From Climacteris rufus (lineage: Eukaryota; Chordata; Aves; Passeriformes; Climacteridae), in NCBI GenBank assembly GCA_013398175.1, contig VZRZ01007867.1:1221973-1285972 (forward strand): a DNA stretch of 64,000 bases, given 5' to 3'. Shown piece by piece: positions 28,393 to 42,799 of the stretch. Numbering within the stretch: the first letter of the stretch is position 1; each line of letters begins with the position of its first letter. Position numbers and translations under genes: made by a program. The notes below the pieces were generated by a model. It saw nothing but the letters and a program-made list of their open reading frames with translations. It had not been told where the DNA came from and searched no databases.

Positions 28393-28488
28393 CTCCCTCC
28401 CTCCTTCCCTCTCTCTCTCCCTCCCTCTTTCCCTCCTTCCCTCTCTCCTTCCCTCCCTCCCTCCTTCCCTCTCTCCCTCCCTCTCCCT
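28393..28488. repeat. 96-nt pure pyrimidine (CCCT/CTTT) tract
   Basis: Uninterrupted C/T run on the plus strand. On the gene's sense (minus) strand it is purine-only with clustered GGG runs, for example GGGAGAGGGAGGGAGAGAGGG-type spacing near 28468-28487, which fits G3N1-7 quadruplex rules. It also has triplex (H-DNA) potential. Confidence 0.95.
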
Positions 28489-31161
28489 GCAGCCCTTCCT
28501 GCCAGGGCAGGGTGGCAAATGGGCTGCAGCCTCCAGCCTCACATCGTTTCCTCTTCCAGCCCAGCCACAACCAGGAAGCCCCAGCGAGGAAATTCGCAGG
28601 GAAAGCGCAGCGTAGAACGAAGCACAAAATCCAACGAGTGGCCAAGGCTAACTAAAGCCAAAATTCAGGATTTGTGGGCACAGCCGGTATCAGCAACTCC
28701 AGGCAAAGCACTGCAAGTCTGATGTAGTAGCCAGGCTTGGCTTTTGATTTGATGAATCGTTAAGCCAAAGGCTCCTGGCATCAAAGGAAGTTTCTTCAGG
28801 CCGTCCCCAGGCTTTGGGTGGGACCTGCCAGGACAGTGCAGGCATCTTCCATGTGCTCGTGCCACAAACAGCACATCCCAGGAGAGAGACCTGCTTGCTC
28901 TGACCACTCTGCTGGGTATTGGGGAGTCTGTAAAACCAGAGCTCCTCACATGAAACCTGAGGTGCAAGTATTGGCAACAACAGAGCTTCAAAGAGATTGT
29001 GTTTGTATTTGACAGAAGGCAGATTTGACAAACAGATTTTGGCACATCTCCTGTATTTTTACTATTAAGTAATATATTCGAAATAAAATGCGATCCTGTG
29101 CCTTCAAGGAAGGCACATGAAGGATGGTAAATAATTTTAAACCATTTGGGATTTTCTATATTCTAGACACTTCTGTGTTCTGTTTATTATTAGCCAAGAG
29201 CAGGATCACATGGCAGCTTCATATGAACACTCTGTGAACATCCCTGCAAGATGCAAGAGCAATGAAATTTGGTCTCCTCACAGATAAAGCTCCCTCCTCA
29301 ATGCTGAAATGCAGAGAGAAAGTGGCCACGTCACAGACTGTGTTGCTCTAAATGCAGAATTGAAACCAATTTCTTAGTAAGTCCAGTTAAGAAAAGGGAA
29401 ACAAACCTTCTTGCCTTTCTCTGCCTCTCAAGACTGTAAAATATGCCCTGGCAGGAAGTACAGTAAAGCTCATGACGAGCAGAGGCAGCTACTCTTTCAA
29501 AACGAACAGGGTTCCTCAGAAGTGACATTTTCATTTAGCCAGGGAGCTTGAGGATAAAGGGCAGGATATGAGAAGGGCTCTCCAGCAGATGAGATCAGTG
29601 GCCAGGCCTCCCAGCCTCACAGCTCCACTCAGCTGGGAAGCCAGGACAGTACCTGTGGCTTTTGGTAAAGCTCTTGTTTCTGAGCTAACACAGCCAGGAT
29701 GATAGGAGTGTATTCATGGTCACTTCTTAAGGGGAGACACTGAAAACTGCAGAGATTCAGCAGGAAGCATTGTGTATTTAAACTTACTGCTCCAAAACAG
29801 GTGAAAAATACAATTTCCAGACTCTAAACCCCTACACTGGAGTTAGGGAGATAAAAGCTGAGAACTGTAGTTGTTCCCACTTTCTTGGGAATGAACACAT
29901 GCAGCAAAAAGTGGCTTTCCCCTCATGCCCAGGAGAGCTCCTGAGCCATCAGCAAATTCCCTTCTTTCCTCAGCACAAACTCTCCAGAAGTTTAAGTTGC
30001 CATCTCCAACATCTTTCTTTTCCAGATTCTCCAGCCCTGAATCCTGAAAAGACCTTCCTTCTCCTGGACTACAGCTAAGCTGTCTACACAGAGAATCAGC
30101 TTTTATGCATGGAAAGCAGAATTGATAAAAGACAGGCAAAATTGATTTTTAAATGTTCAGCAGAATCTCCTTGAAAAGCTTCCTATATATCTGTCACAAC
30201 AGTGACAAAACCTTCATTTTTAAAAAATTCAGAATATTAAATAAGCCCATACCAACACAAACTTCACAGTAAGCAATTCACACTTCAAAAAATGACAGTT
30301 GAAAAAAATTAAACTTCTTACAAACAACTCTAAAAAGTTAATTTTTGTGAACAAGAAACATTGTTTAAAATTTTAAGGCAATTCACTGAACAAAGAATCC
30401 ATTAATATTTAAGAATTTATTCAACATTCAAGAGCAAGAAAGGATTTTTGGAAGCCAGATTGATCTTGAAAGAAAAAAGCTACTTTTACATCTCCCATTT
30501 TCAATGACTTTCTTGTTTTAAATGGGAACTTCAAAAGGGGTAAGTGTTCAGAACCCAAAACTCCTCTCTGAAAGAAATGACAACCCCAACACAGTTTGCT
30601 CAATATTCTCTTTTAACTTCTATTAGCACTAACAACAGTAACGTGAACGTTCAAATTAAAATAGCCCTCATTTGATAAATCTGAGATACATTTTATATTT
30701 TGCTTTTGCTACATTTTTGTTAGCATGTGTGCTCACCAGGTTAATTTGAAGGTATGAATCAAATCAGATTTTATAGGAAGCAATTTTTCTTAGATCCCTT
30801 GAAAATGAAATGTGATAAAAAGAAGTTCAGCATTTCGAAGTGACATTAATCTCCAAGCAAATGTTTTGCCATTAAAAAACTCCTACTATGCATATTCTGT
30901 TATTAAAAACAACACCACTGCATGGTCAGAAGTGCCAAAAAGGACAAGAACTACCAAAATTAACAATTACAAAGCTCCTTCTGCAATACTATAACATCAT
31001 ATACTTTACTATCATATTCAATAAACATTAGAATTATGAAATTTTTTAGAAGGAGATAGGAATTTTAATTTTATTTTCTTTACGGGAAAAAAATGTTAAT
31101 TTGTCAGCAATGTTCAAGGTTTATTTTTGGCTCCACAGCCCACGATGTAGAATTAAGTGTT

Positions 31162-31175
31162 CCACTAGATGGAGC
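31162..31175 (+). promoter_or_regulatory. Near-match CTCF core
   Basis: CCACTAGATGGAGC matches the CTCF core at 13 of 14 positions (A instead of C at position 12). Orientation is the same as the site at 4701. Confidence 0.3.
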
Positions 31176-32541
31176 AGGATGGTAAAGCCATCCTGAAGGC
31201 CACCTCCCTTCTGAGCCATGCAAAAGGCAATGTCCAGGGGTGATAAGAATTTTAGGTTTTTTCTGTGCATTCAGGGCAGAAAAAGGGCAACACAAAACCC
31301 TCTTAGTGCTCAACAATATTTCCTTCTTCCCAGCACAAAAGCTGATTATGAACAAACACTGACCAGACACAAACCCAGCTTTGCCTCATTTCTATCAACT
31401 GTACACCAGAAACACAAAATTTACTGGATGCTTGTCTGAAAATGAGCAGCTTAGTACTTTTTATATTTTGTAGCAACAGAACTTGTGAAAAGCTCCATGT
31501 GCAATGATCAAACATTAGTCACCTCATGCAAAAGGCATTGCTACACATCAAACAAATTCACACTGGAAACAATGGCAAAACTTCAAAGAGGCTCCTGCAG
31601 ACCTAGAGCTGTGCAAGGCATAGTAAAATTCTCTCTCCTGTCTCTTTTCAAACAGAGCTAATTGTTGATTTACCTTTAAGTCTATCTAAACAAACAAACA
31701 AAAGGACCTTACAAATTTTATTTCATCAAACGCTCAGAGATGCAGTATTAGACAAACTACAGTTGCCATCACCATGTGAAATGAGAAACCTTCATTTTCC
31801 TGACCATTAAATCTTATTTCAGCTTCTCCAAGAGAAGTGGAGAGAACATAAACTAACAAAGAATAGTTTTAACCATTAATATTTCAAATTTAAGTCCTGC
31901 AATTCTTGAGTATGCACAACAAAAGTACCAGGAATGGGCACAGTTAACCCAAACACCTTGCCACAAAGAAATCCTGAACCACAGTACACTGCTGGATGTG
32001 ATAACTAACTGCAAACATGCAGCAGTCTCTCAGGACAATACTAATTATCACAGCAGTACAAATACCAGAAGAGAATGAACCTTCCTCAGATATGTGCATG
32101 AAGGCACACAAGCAGAACTCTTGCTCACAGGCTGCTTCCCATGACTGTTGCTCCCATCTCTTTGTTTTCAGATAAATAAACTGCACTAGAAGCAAAAGTG
32201 ACAAACAGGCTTATTCCCCACCAACATTCCCTGCAACTCACTGCTGCAGCACCTGAGGCTGACGTGTGCAAAGGACAGGTCCAAACAGAAGGGGCAGGAA
32301 ATGTGGCCTTTGAGCCAACAGAGCTGTGCCCTCACTGAGGGGGGACACTCAGCCTGCACTGACCATCTGCAAGCTTTTCAACACAGATATTCCCTCATTT
32401 AATGCCAGTTTGTCCCAGCTCTGAACAGCTGATTAGCAAGAACTCACAATCACAGCCATTCCTTTCCAAGAGCAGCAGAGCCCCGAGCAGTGTCCCTGCC
32501 CCTCAGCCAAAGGCAGGAGAGCTGGACAGAGCAGTACTTAC

Positions 32542-32639
32542 TACTGGGCACAGTCGATGAGCTGGTACTCGTTGGATCTCTCGTAGCAGGCTTTCACTCC
32601 TTCGTCTTGCCAGAGCGTTTTTGTGTGTTCATAGAACTC
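32542..32639 (-). CDS. GNAS: Gs-alpha exon 6: helical domain, C-terminal helices
   Basis: 98-nt exon with acceptor cgttgcag and donor gtaagt. It encodes EFYEHTKTLWQDEGVKAC followed by YERSNEYQLIDCAQ, plus two bases (TA) of a Tyr codon completed by the next exon. YERSNEYQLIDCAQY is characteristic of Gs-class alpha subunits. Differences from human GNAS are A to T twice, E to Q and R to K; EGVKAC is the GNAL form. It is isolated, with 13.5 kb of intron upstream and 28 kb downstream in the transcript. The start and end were fixed by the reading frame together with the GT-AG rule. Confidence 0.96.
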
Positions 32640-35592
32640 CTGCAACGGGAGAACAGTGTTAGGGAACCAAGTTAGAGATGAAGAGAATCATCAAACAGTA
32701 ACATATTGTTTCATATGGCAATAAGCAGGCAATGGAGCAGATTTAACAGAAATCTTTAACCCTGCTTTAGAACCTCACTACAAGTTCAGTTGGCTTTCTC
32801 AGTTTGACTTCAACATTCTGTAACACTTTAAGAACTGCTTCTCAATCACTCCCACTGAATCCAACTGTAAGAAGGGTTAACTCATCACTAAAGACAATTC
32901 TGTTGGCATATTTAATAATCAATGCTATTTGGTCACATTTGTTCTTTAACTCACAGTGCCACTACACGTTACATTTATGTGACCGTCATCATTGTCTTTT
33001 TTTCCTCAATGAAATACTAATTCTCTATAATTCCTACATAAATGATAATGATAATTAAGTCTTACGTGACTTTGCAAGTTGGTGAGGATCTTCAGGGACT
33101 ACACAGACATCTGTATCTTATGTAACTCTGTATCACTTTCATACATTTTTTCTTTTACAGTGTAAAAAGACACTGAACTACAGAAGAAACACAGTGATAC
33201 AAGGCTAGATCATGTTTTGTCTCAGCCTTAAAAACTGTAAGCCAAGATATGAAAGCAGACAGCCAAAAATGCAACGCTTCAGTTTTGCTGAACCTGTAAC
33301 ACAAGTATAAAACACAACCAGAAGCTCTTTCTTTTTGCACATGAAAGATGCACTTTGGTTCCAACACTGCACGAGCAACATGGAATTGTTCTGGCTACCA
33401 GTTTAAAAATTCTGAACAGGCTTAGACAGACCAGCAGCAGCCTGGTGAATACACCCAGACATCACTGTGGGCATTCCTCTCATCAACAGCCATGGGCTTT
33501 TCTTGGCTACCTCTCAGAGTTCTGAAGTGTTTTGGACAAAATACTTTCATTCTGATTTTAAGAGGCAAGGAATTTTTTTTTAATCAAGACCAGCACAAGA
33601 CCTTTGAAATAGTTGTTGGATTTATTAGTTGTCTATATTCTATTTCTCCCCACCCCTTTTCTTTGCAGTAGAATTATTTTAAAGAAGAAGAATGTATTAT
33701 TTTGAGTAGCCATGGTACTGCTTCAAGGTTCACCCATCTCTTGGGCTATCAGTCTCTCACATTCCTCTCACATTTGTACTATTGGTGTAGTACAAGGAAA
33801 GGGGGCACATTCCAAAGATTCACTCTGAAAACAGTTTTTAAAAACATTCACTTTCCTACCAGAACGTTAACTAACACCTGAACTGTAGCAGAACAGTAGA
33901 TCATTTAAACTGCATCTTAAATATGCATAAAGGCATCTTATAGCAAATTTAGTGATGATGATTTTCAAAGCATCCTCTTCTTGGCAGGTATAAGATGTAT
34001 ATGTGATTGTGTGATCACACAATTGTGAATACCAATGATGGAAACAGCCTATCAGATGTAAATATGACCTTGCTTTTATTGCTATTATTGCTGCATTTAT
34101 AGCTGCACAAACACACAAATGAGAGTAAACACAAAATAAACAGCTAATTTTGTTGGGATTTCTTTTAAACAGATTGTGACATTTATATACAGTATTAGAT
34201 GCTTGGTTGGTTCCCTGCTTTTATGAATTGTTCATGAACAAAAAAACCAGCTAAATTTCTTTGAAAAGTAGGTAAGAAGATTTTAATTGATTTTTAGTAT
34301 TTGCAGACTGCACGACCATTTGCTTTTTCTATTAAAGGAAGAAGACATTAAAACCTTAATTCCAGTCCTCAGTTTTCTATCTCCCACCGCTGAAATGCAA
34401 TTCATTGGATACTTTAATTTTGAAGATTTGCAATTCCTTGGCAGCTGGGGGACTGTCAATTACCTTCAATCTCCAACTGTATCAGAGCACAGTGAGGAAA
34501 TCTCTTTCCAAAGCAAAAAAGGGAAGAAAGAGAAAGAAAAGGAGAGAGGGGGAATTATCTGCAATCTCACTGTATTTGAACCAAACCCATTTTAGGGGAT
34601 GTTTCTATATTTATTTTTAAAAGTAACAATTGTCCAATACAGAACATCATGTGAGTCACTCAACTTATGATTACAAAGCTGGGAAACTGAAAAATGGAAG
34701 CAGCAATTGTACCAGGTTTTTTTTTGCTGAAACAGCAGCTGATTCAAATGGACCAATAACTAGGCAAAGATAAGTTTACAGGAAATGCAGTAAAACATTC
34801 TTCATCACCTACAAATGTAGATATAAAGTGAAAAAAGGTAGTGCCTTAATAAAAAAAAAGTCACAGCATAGTAAAACTCTGGCATAAGAATTCTTCCTCA
34901 TTACTGTTTCTCACTACAACTGTGACAGTTTGTTGGAGAACTGATATAAAGCAATTATTTCTAAAACCTTCTAAACTCCATCATGGCTTGGAGAAATATT
35001 TGGAGCAGTCTCTGCCATCAGACTCTTAAAATGGGATGAAAAATAAAAGCAGTTCCTGGCCCCAGCATAAACACATTGATAATAGAAAGCCCAGGATTTA
35101 GTTTACCAGAACAGTTATATATTGTTTAGAAGTGTCTTCCTTGTGTTTTAAGGGCAGTTTTAACTTCTAAGAAAATATGTGAATTACAATAATGGAATAA
35201 AGATCAATGTTTGTGCCTTGTTAGGTCAAATTAGCAATAAAATATTTAATACTGCCTTTGTGCCTGTCCTGCTAATCTGAACTATAACCAGCAATACTTA
35301 AGCAATCTGCTCTGTAGGGTTATTAATTGTTCATGTGGGATGGAAAAAGAATTTAAGTCCACATTCTTTGAACTTTTTATTGGCATTTCAAAATCAGGAT
35401 CTACAACAAGAGTAACAGATTATTACTAAGGCACAGTGGGGTTTATCTGGGGTGGGATTTTGCTGTTACTTTAGGTCTTTTTTTGTTGTCTGCTTGTATT
35501 AATTGTGTTGTTAACACTGAACTATGAGACTTGTGAGAGTCAAATATGAAGGCCTTTTATTAATACACAAGCCTTTGTCTTTAGGCCACATC

Positions 35593-35636
35593 AAATACAT
35601 CTTGGGACTAATGCAAATACATGTTGGGACTAATGC
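35593..35636. repeat. 22-bp tandem duplication
   Basis: Two adjacent 22-bp copies (aaatacat, then c or g, then ttgggactaatgc) with one mismatch. The junction forms an octamer ATGCAAAT (35611-35618). Confidence 0.9.
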
Positions 35637-38600
35637 TGACCCACCTCACACAGGAGGTGTTCCCCAAAGCAAAGTCAGAACCAGGCTTGCAGAGTTCCCC
35701 TCCTGCTTTATCCCCTCCTTACTGTAGTGACTGATTCTGGAATTCAGAGTAGCTGGTTGCAAAAACCCAGATTCTGCCTCCTCCCCAGTACACCTACACT
35801 AACCACAGCTCTGAAATAATATTTAAGAAAAAGAATAACACAAGAAATCCTCAGCATCCCATTTGAGTCATGGAATGTAGCCTGGGGCTACTCTCAGGGA
35901 AAGCAAGTAAAACCACAAGATTTGTTATGTATTTAGGTAAAACAGGGGCTTCAGAGGCCACTAGAAAAATCGAGTTAGCAACAGGGTTGGGTGGTTTTTT
36001 TTTTAGTTAAATAGGTATAATTTGTATGAGAGCTCTAAAAATAATGAGTTAGGAAATAAATTAATCAAAAGTAGCAGGAAAATTTCCTGAAAAGAAATAG
36101 GCATAAAACTAGTCCTTACATGTCTGGTTCTTGTTTCCACAACACTGATTCATTTGCTGGCACATTCTAATAGAACAGACTCTACAGCAGCATCAACACA
36201 GGTTTTTCTTGCACTAGAAAATGGAACTCCTAACAAAACAGCTAAAATAAACAAATAATACTAAATCACAAATTGGTTTGAGATGACATTCCACAACAAA
36301 CAGGATTTGAATGCTAGGTTCCAAACGACCCACAGTATTTGCAGTATATGATCATATTATCCATTCTTGCCCTATGTATACTTAAAACTGAAAAAAATTA
36401 CATTCAAATTATGTCATTTTCCATTAAAAAGAAAATAAAATGCTGCAGTTTCACAATACACACCCAAGATCCTGTTTAAAGTACAGCTGAAGCTGTGTAA
36501 AGCAACAAAAGTCAACAGAAGTGGTGACAGGATGGCATCACCAGGGAAGGTGAGAAGTGAATTCTCCCTAAGCATTATGTCAGGATTGGAGCATTTATCC
36601 ACCACCAGAGCAGACTTTGCACTTTCCAAAGCATTAACATAACCCTAAAGAGGGAGAAATCCTTGAGTAGAACACTCAGGGAAAAGAATGTCAATGTAAC
36701 ACAGATCTGAACAGAACAAACAGGGCCTGACTGAATCTGCTCAGGCTGGGCAGGGGCATAGTTTGAATTCCGGGCACAATCCCCAAGCACAGGCTCCACT
36801 TCTGGGAAACTATAAAAAACCCTGAGAAAATCCTCTGTCTGGGGAAACCTTCCCTAGTCTTACTCAGATAACTGAAGGATCAAGGCCCATGACTTGCTGA
36901 TGGTGAGGAAGCCTCATCTCTCATGATACCATAACACCACAATAGTTAGAAAGTCACATTTCTGTGAAATGTATTTCATTATTAATGTTTTATTTATTAG
37001 GCAACACTTTCTCCACCTGCTGAAAGCTTCCCCATACAATGAGTCAACAGGCAACACTTGTAAATCACTTGTATTCACTTACAGGAATCCCTGCAGACCT
37101 CTAGAGGAAAAAAAACCCATCAGTGGAAATGTAGAAGGGATGCTTGGAAAACAGTTCTTTGTTCCAGAAAGATCTTGCTGACACAATTCTGGATTAGAAG
37201 AGGGTCAGTGCAGAGTCTACTCAAGTTTAAAACCCACTTGTATTGGACAATTCCACCAAGTTGAATAAATGACAGCAGGTAAACAGTGGCTTTGCTTGAA
37301 GTCAAACCAAAGAAAGTGTTAAAGGACTTGGGGGTTGAGCATTTTGGTTGTTAAAAAAAAAATCCTCAAGAGACAAACTCCAGGCCTGGGAAAAAATAAA
37401 GGAACCAAGATCTGCTTTTGAGAAGCTTTCTAGAAGGATAGAATATTAGTAGAAAATGAAGAATATAACTGGACATACTGTCTACAAGGCTTTGTTCCCT
37501 CCAGATATATAAATATCCAAGAGACTTAAAAAAAATGTTTATGGAGCAATGTTTCATAGGCATTAGGATGTTGGCAGGGAAAAACATTGGCACAGACCCT
37601 GCCACTGTGACTCCACATTCACAGGAAACTTAGCATGGACATGCAACATTACCTTTTCTTTGTAAAATATAATATAGGGTGGATCCTTCAATAGAACAGT
37701 TTATTTACTAATTCCAGCAAAAGTCAATGCCATTGAAAAAAACCTTACCTCCTAAAAGGTGTGTACAACCATTACACAATGTTGTGGTTAAAACTGGGAT
37801 TCAGTTCCTGGGCAAAGTTCACTGTCCCATGGAGCTGCACATTTCATAATAAGAGTTTTAAATAGGTCACCAACTTACAAACCCAACGATTAAAGGTCAA
37901 ACCAAACCAGCTTCCAACTGTAAAACTGAATCTTGGAGGACATTTCCTTCCCAACGTATTCAGCTTTTAAAAGTAACACTGACCACTGGTTTGTAAGCCC
38001 TCTGCAGACCTCCTGTGCCAGGGGGGAACAGGAACTTTCCTTTCCTGACAGGCAGGCAGTTCTGCTGCATTCCACAGCCCAGGCACTGGAACAGGGCAAG
38101 GTCACGGGATGGCAGGGGCAGCACACAGCACTCCAAGACAAACTGCACAAGTTGCTTTTCTCCTTCCAGGATAGGTAAGTAAACAACAAATTGATTTGTT
38201 TTTCATTGCTCATATCTGAAATCAATTGATTGCTGCTGACTGTAAAGCCACTCAGAGAAGGAAATTCACGGCATCGTTCTCCCTGAGTTTGGGCAGGGAT
38301 AATAGAATGTCTTAAATTTGTCAAATCAGACAGTTTAATAAGCCACTTACTTGAATAGGGAAACATCTGCATTCCTAATGGTGTGAACAAGTGTTAATTA
38401 TTGCTTGCTATTTTAGGGAAAATATGCTGATGATATCACAAAGGAAACGCATACCTACAAATAGTTGAAGATATTCTCCAGTTACTGGCACGTGTCCAGA
38501 GCTGAATACAAAACTCTTTGGGAGAGGCCAATGTACTCAGCACTTCCCATAACTGAGTCAGAAATATTTTCAGCAAGGATTCAGTCTCATTATCAATAGT

Positions 38601-41600
38601 TTTTCATGCTTAGAAAAGAAGAATGATGCTGTGTTTCTGCTTAGTAACTTCTAGTAGTACAAATTAAACTGGATGTGGCTGCAAGAATTGACCAGTGGGA
38701 ATTCCATTTAAGAAACTTCTGTCAAGTGTGAACTTACATTATTCCCCTTTGTTAAGAGTTTCAAAACACCACAGCATTTGAGAAATGTGCCAATACACAA
38801 ATCCATACCCATAAGGTACCAACATGCCTTTGGTTAAAAGTTCTCACTAACATAATATCAAACCATTTCTCTTTTATTTCTACTTCCAAAAGAAGTTTAA
38901 TTGCCACAGAAACTTCATCTGCTGATATCAGAACACAGCTCCTGATGTTTATCCGGGAGGAAAACTCTCTTTTGGTGAGAGCACCAAGGCTGCTCCCCAT
39001 TACATCAAGATTCCTCTGCAATTTTAAACTGAATTATCAGTGTTCTGCTTCTTCAGAATGTATCATACATGGAAAGAGGCAATTCCTTAATGGATCAAAC
39101 TTACAACATAAAGGGCTCACAAAGAAGTCTTCTACCCCATTCCAGCTCTCTCTCAGGGCAGTGATAGAAGCAGTTCAACCAACAGCTACTTTTGGAGACT
39201 TTGTCTAAGAAGGAAGGTTTACTAAAACTCTGAGAAATTTCCTTTGAGCCTTAAATTAGGGTTTGGAATAAGTCTTTCATACTACATCATTTAGTTGCTT
39301 TTTGTTTAAAGAATATATAGTAAACCTGAACATTCACATCAAATGAGCTTATTACCTGATGTGGTTCTAAGAAAAAACACCTGAACAAACACCTGAGACC
39401 ACATTAAACTCTGCTGCCTCCTTTCAGGTTGGAAACAAAAAGCCAATTTTTGCCAGCAACTTCCACCTACAGAAAAGGCTGTAAGACAAAACAGTTCTCC
39501 TCATTCTACATTCAGACAAATCCCAAGGACAGCTCACTAACCATTTGCAATCCTTCTGAGGAAGCAGAACCTGTATTCATAGAAGTGTTCATAGTCTACA
39601 TGAAAAAATCAAGCTCATATATACTTACAACAAATTAATTGAAAGTTCTGTTTAATTGCTGGGATATTTTTTTTAAGAGTAGAAAGACTCCAAGTTTCCT
39701 GAGAGCTCAAAAAAAAATTCTTAAATTTTACTGGAACACTGAAGAAATGTCATGTACTCTCCAAAGACCAGCTGAAAACCCTGACCAGGCAGCTGGGCAC
39801 CACAGGGCTGTGGCTGGATCAAAACCTGGAGTCACACACAGAGCAAACAGGGAAGGAAATTCCTGCTCATCCACCCTTCACTCCCACATGAGCTCTCACC
39901 AACTTCCATTCAAGCCTGGCAAGGGAAAAGGCCCGTGCTTGTGGATGTCTCTCAAGATTTGGGACCTGGTTTTTAAATTCTCTGAGAACTTCATAAGCTA
40001 AAGAGGAGACTCCCTGCTGCACTGTCCATGTAAAACTCTCCCTGTTGGGAATCTCAGATGGCTGCATGTGAAAAGGTGACTTTGCACAACGTTGCCACAT
40101 CACAATAGGTTGTATTTGGTACTGAAACACATCTTTAAATTTAGCACTGGGGGATATATGTAAAGAGAACAAAAACATAAAATAGATCACAATAATTTTC
40201 ACTTTTTTCTTTCTGGCTACTTTCATGCACATCCAAGTTCATCCCTTAGTCACTTAACGTGACATAAATTACATAAAAAAGCCAAAGTCATGACTCTTTT
40301 AAAAGCATGTTTACCATCACATTTCCAAGTCTTTGTACATTACAGATTTTTTATGCCCAAAGGCACTTTTTGTTGTACACCCAAAACTCATGTTTACAGG
40401 GAAATTAGCACATTATTTTACATGTATTAATTTACATACTGCTTAGTCTTCATTCAGCCTCTCACAGAAACTCTTCTCCAGCCACTGTAATACCAGGGAG
40501 GCTCACAAGTATAATTTTATCTCATCTATGCATACACCAATATTTTGTGATAGTCTCTGTGATTAAAACCAGAAAATGCTTAAGAATTTCTATATTAAAT
40601 TATGCCTATTTCCTGTTTAATTCAACTGACAGCTCTTCTATTTCAACATAAATTGAATTAATCTGTTCTTGTTCTTTAAGACTGCTCTGAGGAAAACAAA
40701 GAAGATGCACCCAGAGAAATTAAGTCACGTGAACTTCTGAACCTGTAAATATGGTATGGCACAGTGGGAATGTACTGGATAAAAATACAAGCTCAGAAGA
40801 AAGCATTTACTTCAAATGCTAATCAAATACATTATTAATAAAGCAAAATATGGGGTGGGGGGTTTGTACTACAAAAAAGACAGGTAGATACTGCCCATTG
40901 TCTCGAGACCTGGACTGCAGATTCTCCAATGTAAGGAAATTCTTTGTGGGATTTCAACAGAATTATGTGAACACAGTGAAAGCACTGCAGAATTCAAAGG
41001 GCTAAAAATTTACAAAAATCACTTAAAAAAAAATACATCCATGTCAAAATCTGCTCGACATTGCTAGTCATACCTAAGAATATAACATTCCTATCAGGCA
41101 TCCATCCATGTAGGCAAAAATCAGAGATTTCACAAGATTTATTTGCAAATCATGAGTAGTTATACGTGTTTTAATTATGAGAAACAGAAGTGAATTCAAC
41201 TGGCTGCCTGCCTCACAGACCCTATACTAAAAGAAGGCTTCAAAAGAACTCTTTAATTAATCTGTATTCAGTAACTTATTTCTCCTATTAAAGGATAGGA
41301 AAACCAGCTTTATATAAGTCCTGTTAAACTCTGGTCAGGTAACTCAATTGGATTATCTGGAAGCCCATTTAGAAGGAGCTGCTCTGTGCAGATAATAGAG
41401 ATTTAAAAAAGAGTAAGTAAGGATTATTTCAGAGGATCTAGCTCCACATCACTGATACTGCCCCCCACTGCAGTGAGTATGTTTGTGATTGCATTATAAA
41501 GCCAGTGATGCTGTCAAACCAGAACAGCTCTCTTCTTCTCCCATGATGTATTTAGGCAGGAAAAATAATATATCTATCATTATACCCATCAGGGTGGTTA

Positions 41601-42799
41601 TCTACAGGGACAGATAATTTTGTTCTGTTGCTTACATAATGAAGGAACACTTTTGGCAGCAAAAAGATCACAGCTCACTTTTTTTTTTACTGGTACTATA
41701 TTATCTCATTACCTTTTTGAAGATTTTGGTGTCAAAACCATTCTAAGGAGCCCAAGCCCCCCCTGTGACCCTGCTGCAGGTTCAGGGATCACACTGTGCA
41801 CCACCTCCTTTGTGCCACCCTGCCCACGGGCCAGGCTGTAAATCAGCCCTCAAAAGTGATCCCTGTTAAAAATAATCTCCCCAAAATAGAAGAGAGAAGG
41901 AGTAAGGGTTACCAGGGTTATTTTTAAGCTGGGTTGGTTCAATGGCCTGATTGACACTGGGGACCCAGGGGAGGTTTTTTTGGCCCAGTGTGGGTGGCAC
42001 ATCCCAGTGTGGAGCACAGGGAAGGGTTGGTGTGGGCACAGGGGATGCTCAGCTGCCTTTGAGGCTGAAGCCAGAGCGTGGTAAAGCTCAAGGACACCAC
42101 TCAGAAACCATAATAAAACCATTCAGCAGCAGTGGTAGTGGGAGATTCAAAATAACTACAATGGAGCAGTGTAATAAAAATGAAACCTGGACCAAGAGAC
42201 TGCAGACAATTTCATCAGCATCTCTTCCAAACATCCTCAATCTGGACAGCCATAGATTGGAGTCATTCCTCTGGTATCTTGCCTTTCAATAGCTCATATT
42301 CTGATTCTACTGCTTTTTGAATACCAATTTTCTGAATTTAGTATGGTATTTTCCAGAGACATCTTCCTCAGTTGAGTCCAGATCAATTTAAAATAGGCAG
42401 CTCTAAATCCTGCTCTGCTATTTTGAGTATTTCATTAAAACCAGAGAATTATAAAAGGACTTTGACCCAAAGTAAATAGGTTGTATTTCGTAGCTTGGTT
42501 CAATTTGGTTGATCATGGAGTGTGAAATGTTGGTAAAATGGGAACATTTCCTTCCCTCATCTAAAAGTAAGAGCAAAAAGAAAGGGATGAGAAGAAGGCC
42601 ACTATTCTAGCTGGTATTGCTGGGGGAGAAAATATCCTAACCACTGTCTGGTATGCAGAACAGGAATAAAAATATCACTTTTATAACCCAGCTAACCCAA
42701 CATCACCTAACATTTGAGACAGATATACAGCTAGTTTGAATTATTGAAACTACCTGGGAGGTTGATTTTTGACACTGGAAACACACACATACAATTGTG

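Larger units (their letters stand above)
4523..32541 (-). other. GNAS: Intron 6 (about 28 kb)
   Basis: GT-AG intron of 28,019 nt between exons 6 and 7 (phase 2: Tyr codon split TA/T). It is mostly AT-rich unique sequence. No second gene was recognised on either strand. Elements that could be supported inside it are listed separately: CpG-rich patch, old SINE/LINE relic, motif cluster, CR1 tail, hairpin, minisatellite, pyrimidine tract and short tandem duplications. Stretches 4.8-8.4, 8.7-10.7, 13.0-19.1, 21.1-22.6, 23.7-26.7 and 28.7-31.1 kb hold nothing else that I recognise. Confidence 0.9.

Noticed and set aside
28217..28722. Open frames on both strands rich in Ser/Pro/Leu or Arg/Glu/Gly
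   Set aside because: Produced by the 96-nt pyrimidine tract and its GC-rich flanks; low-complexity and no conserved domain.
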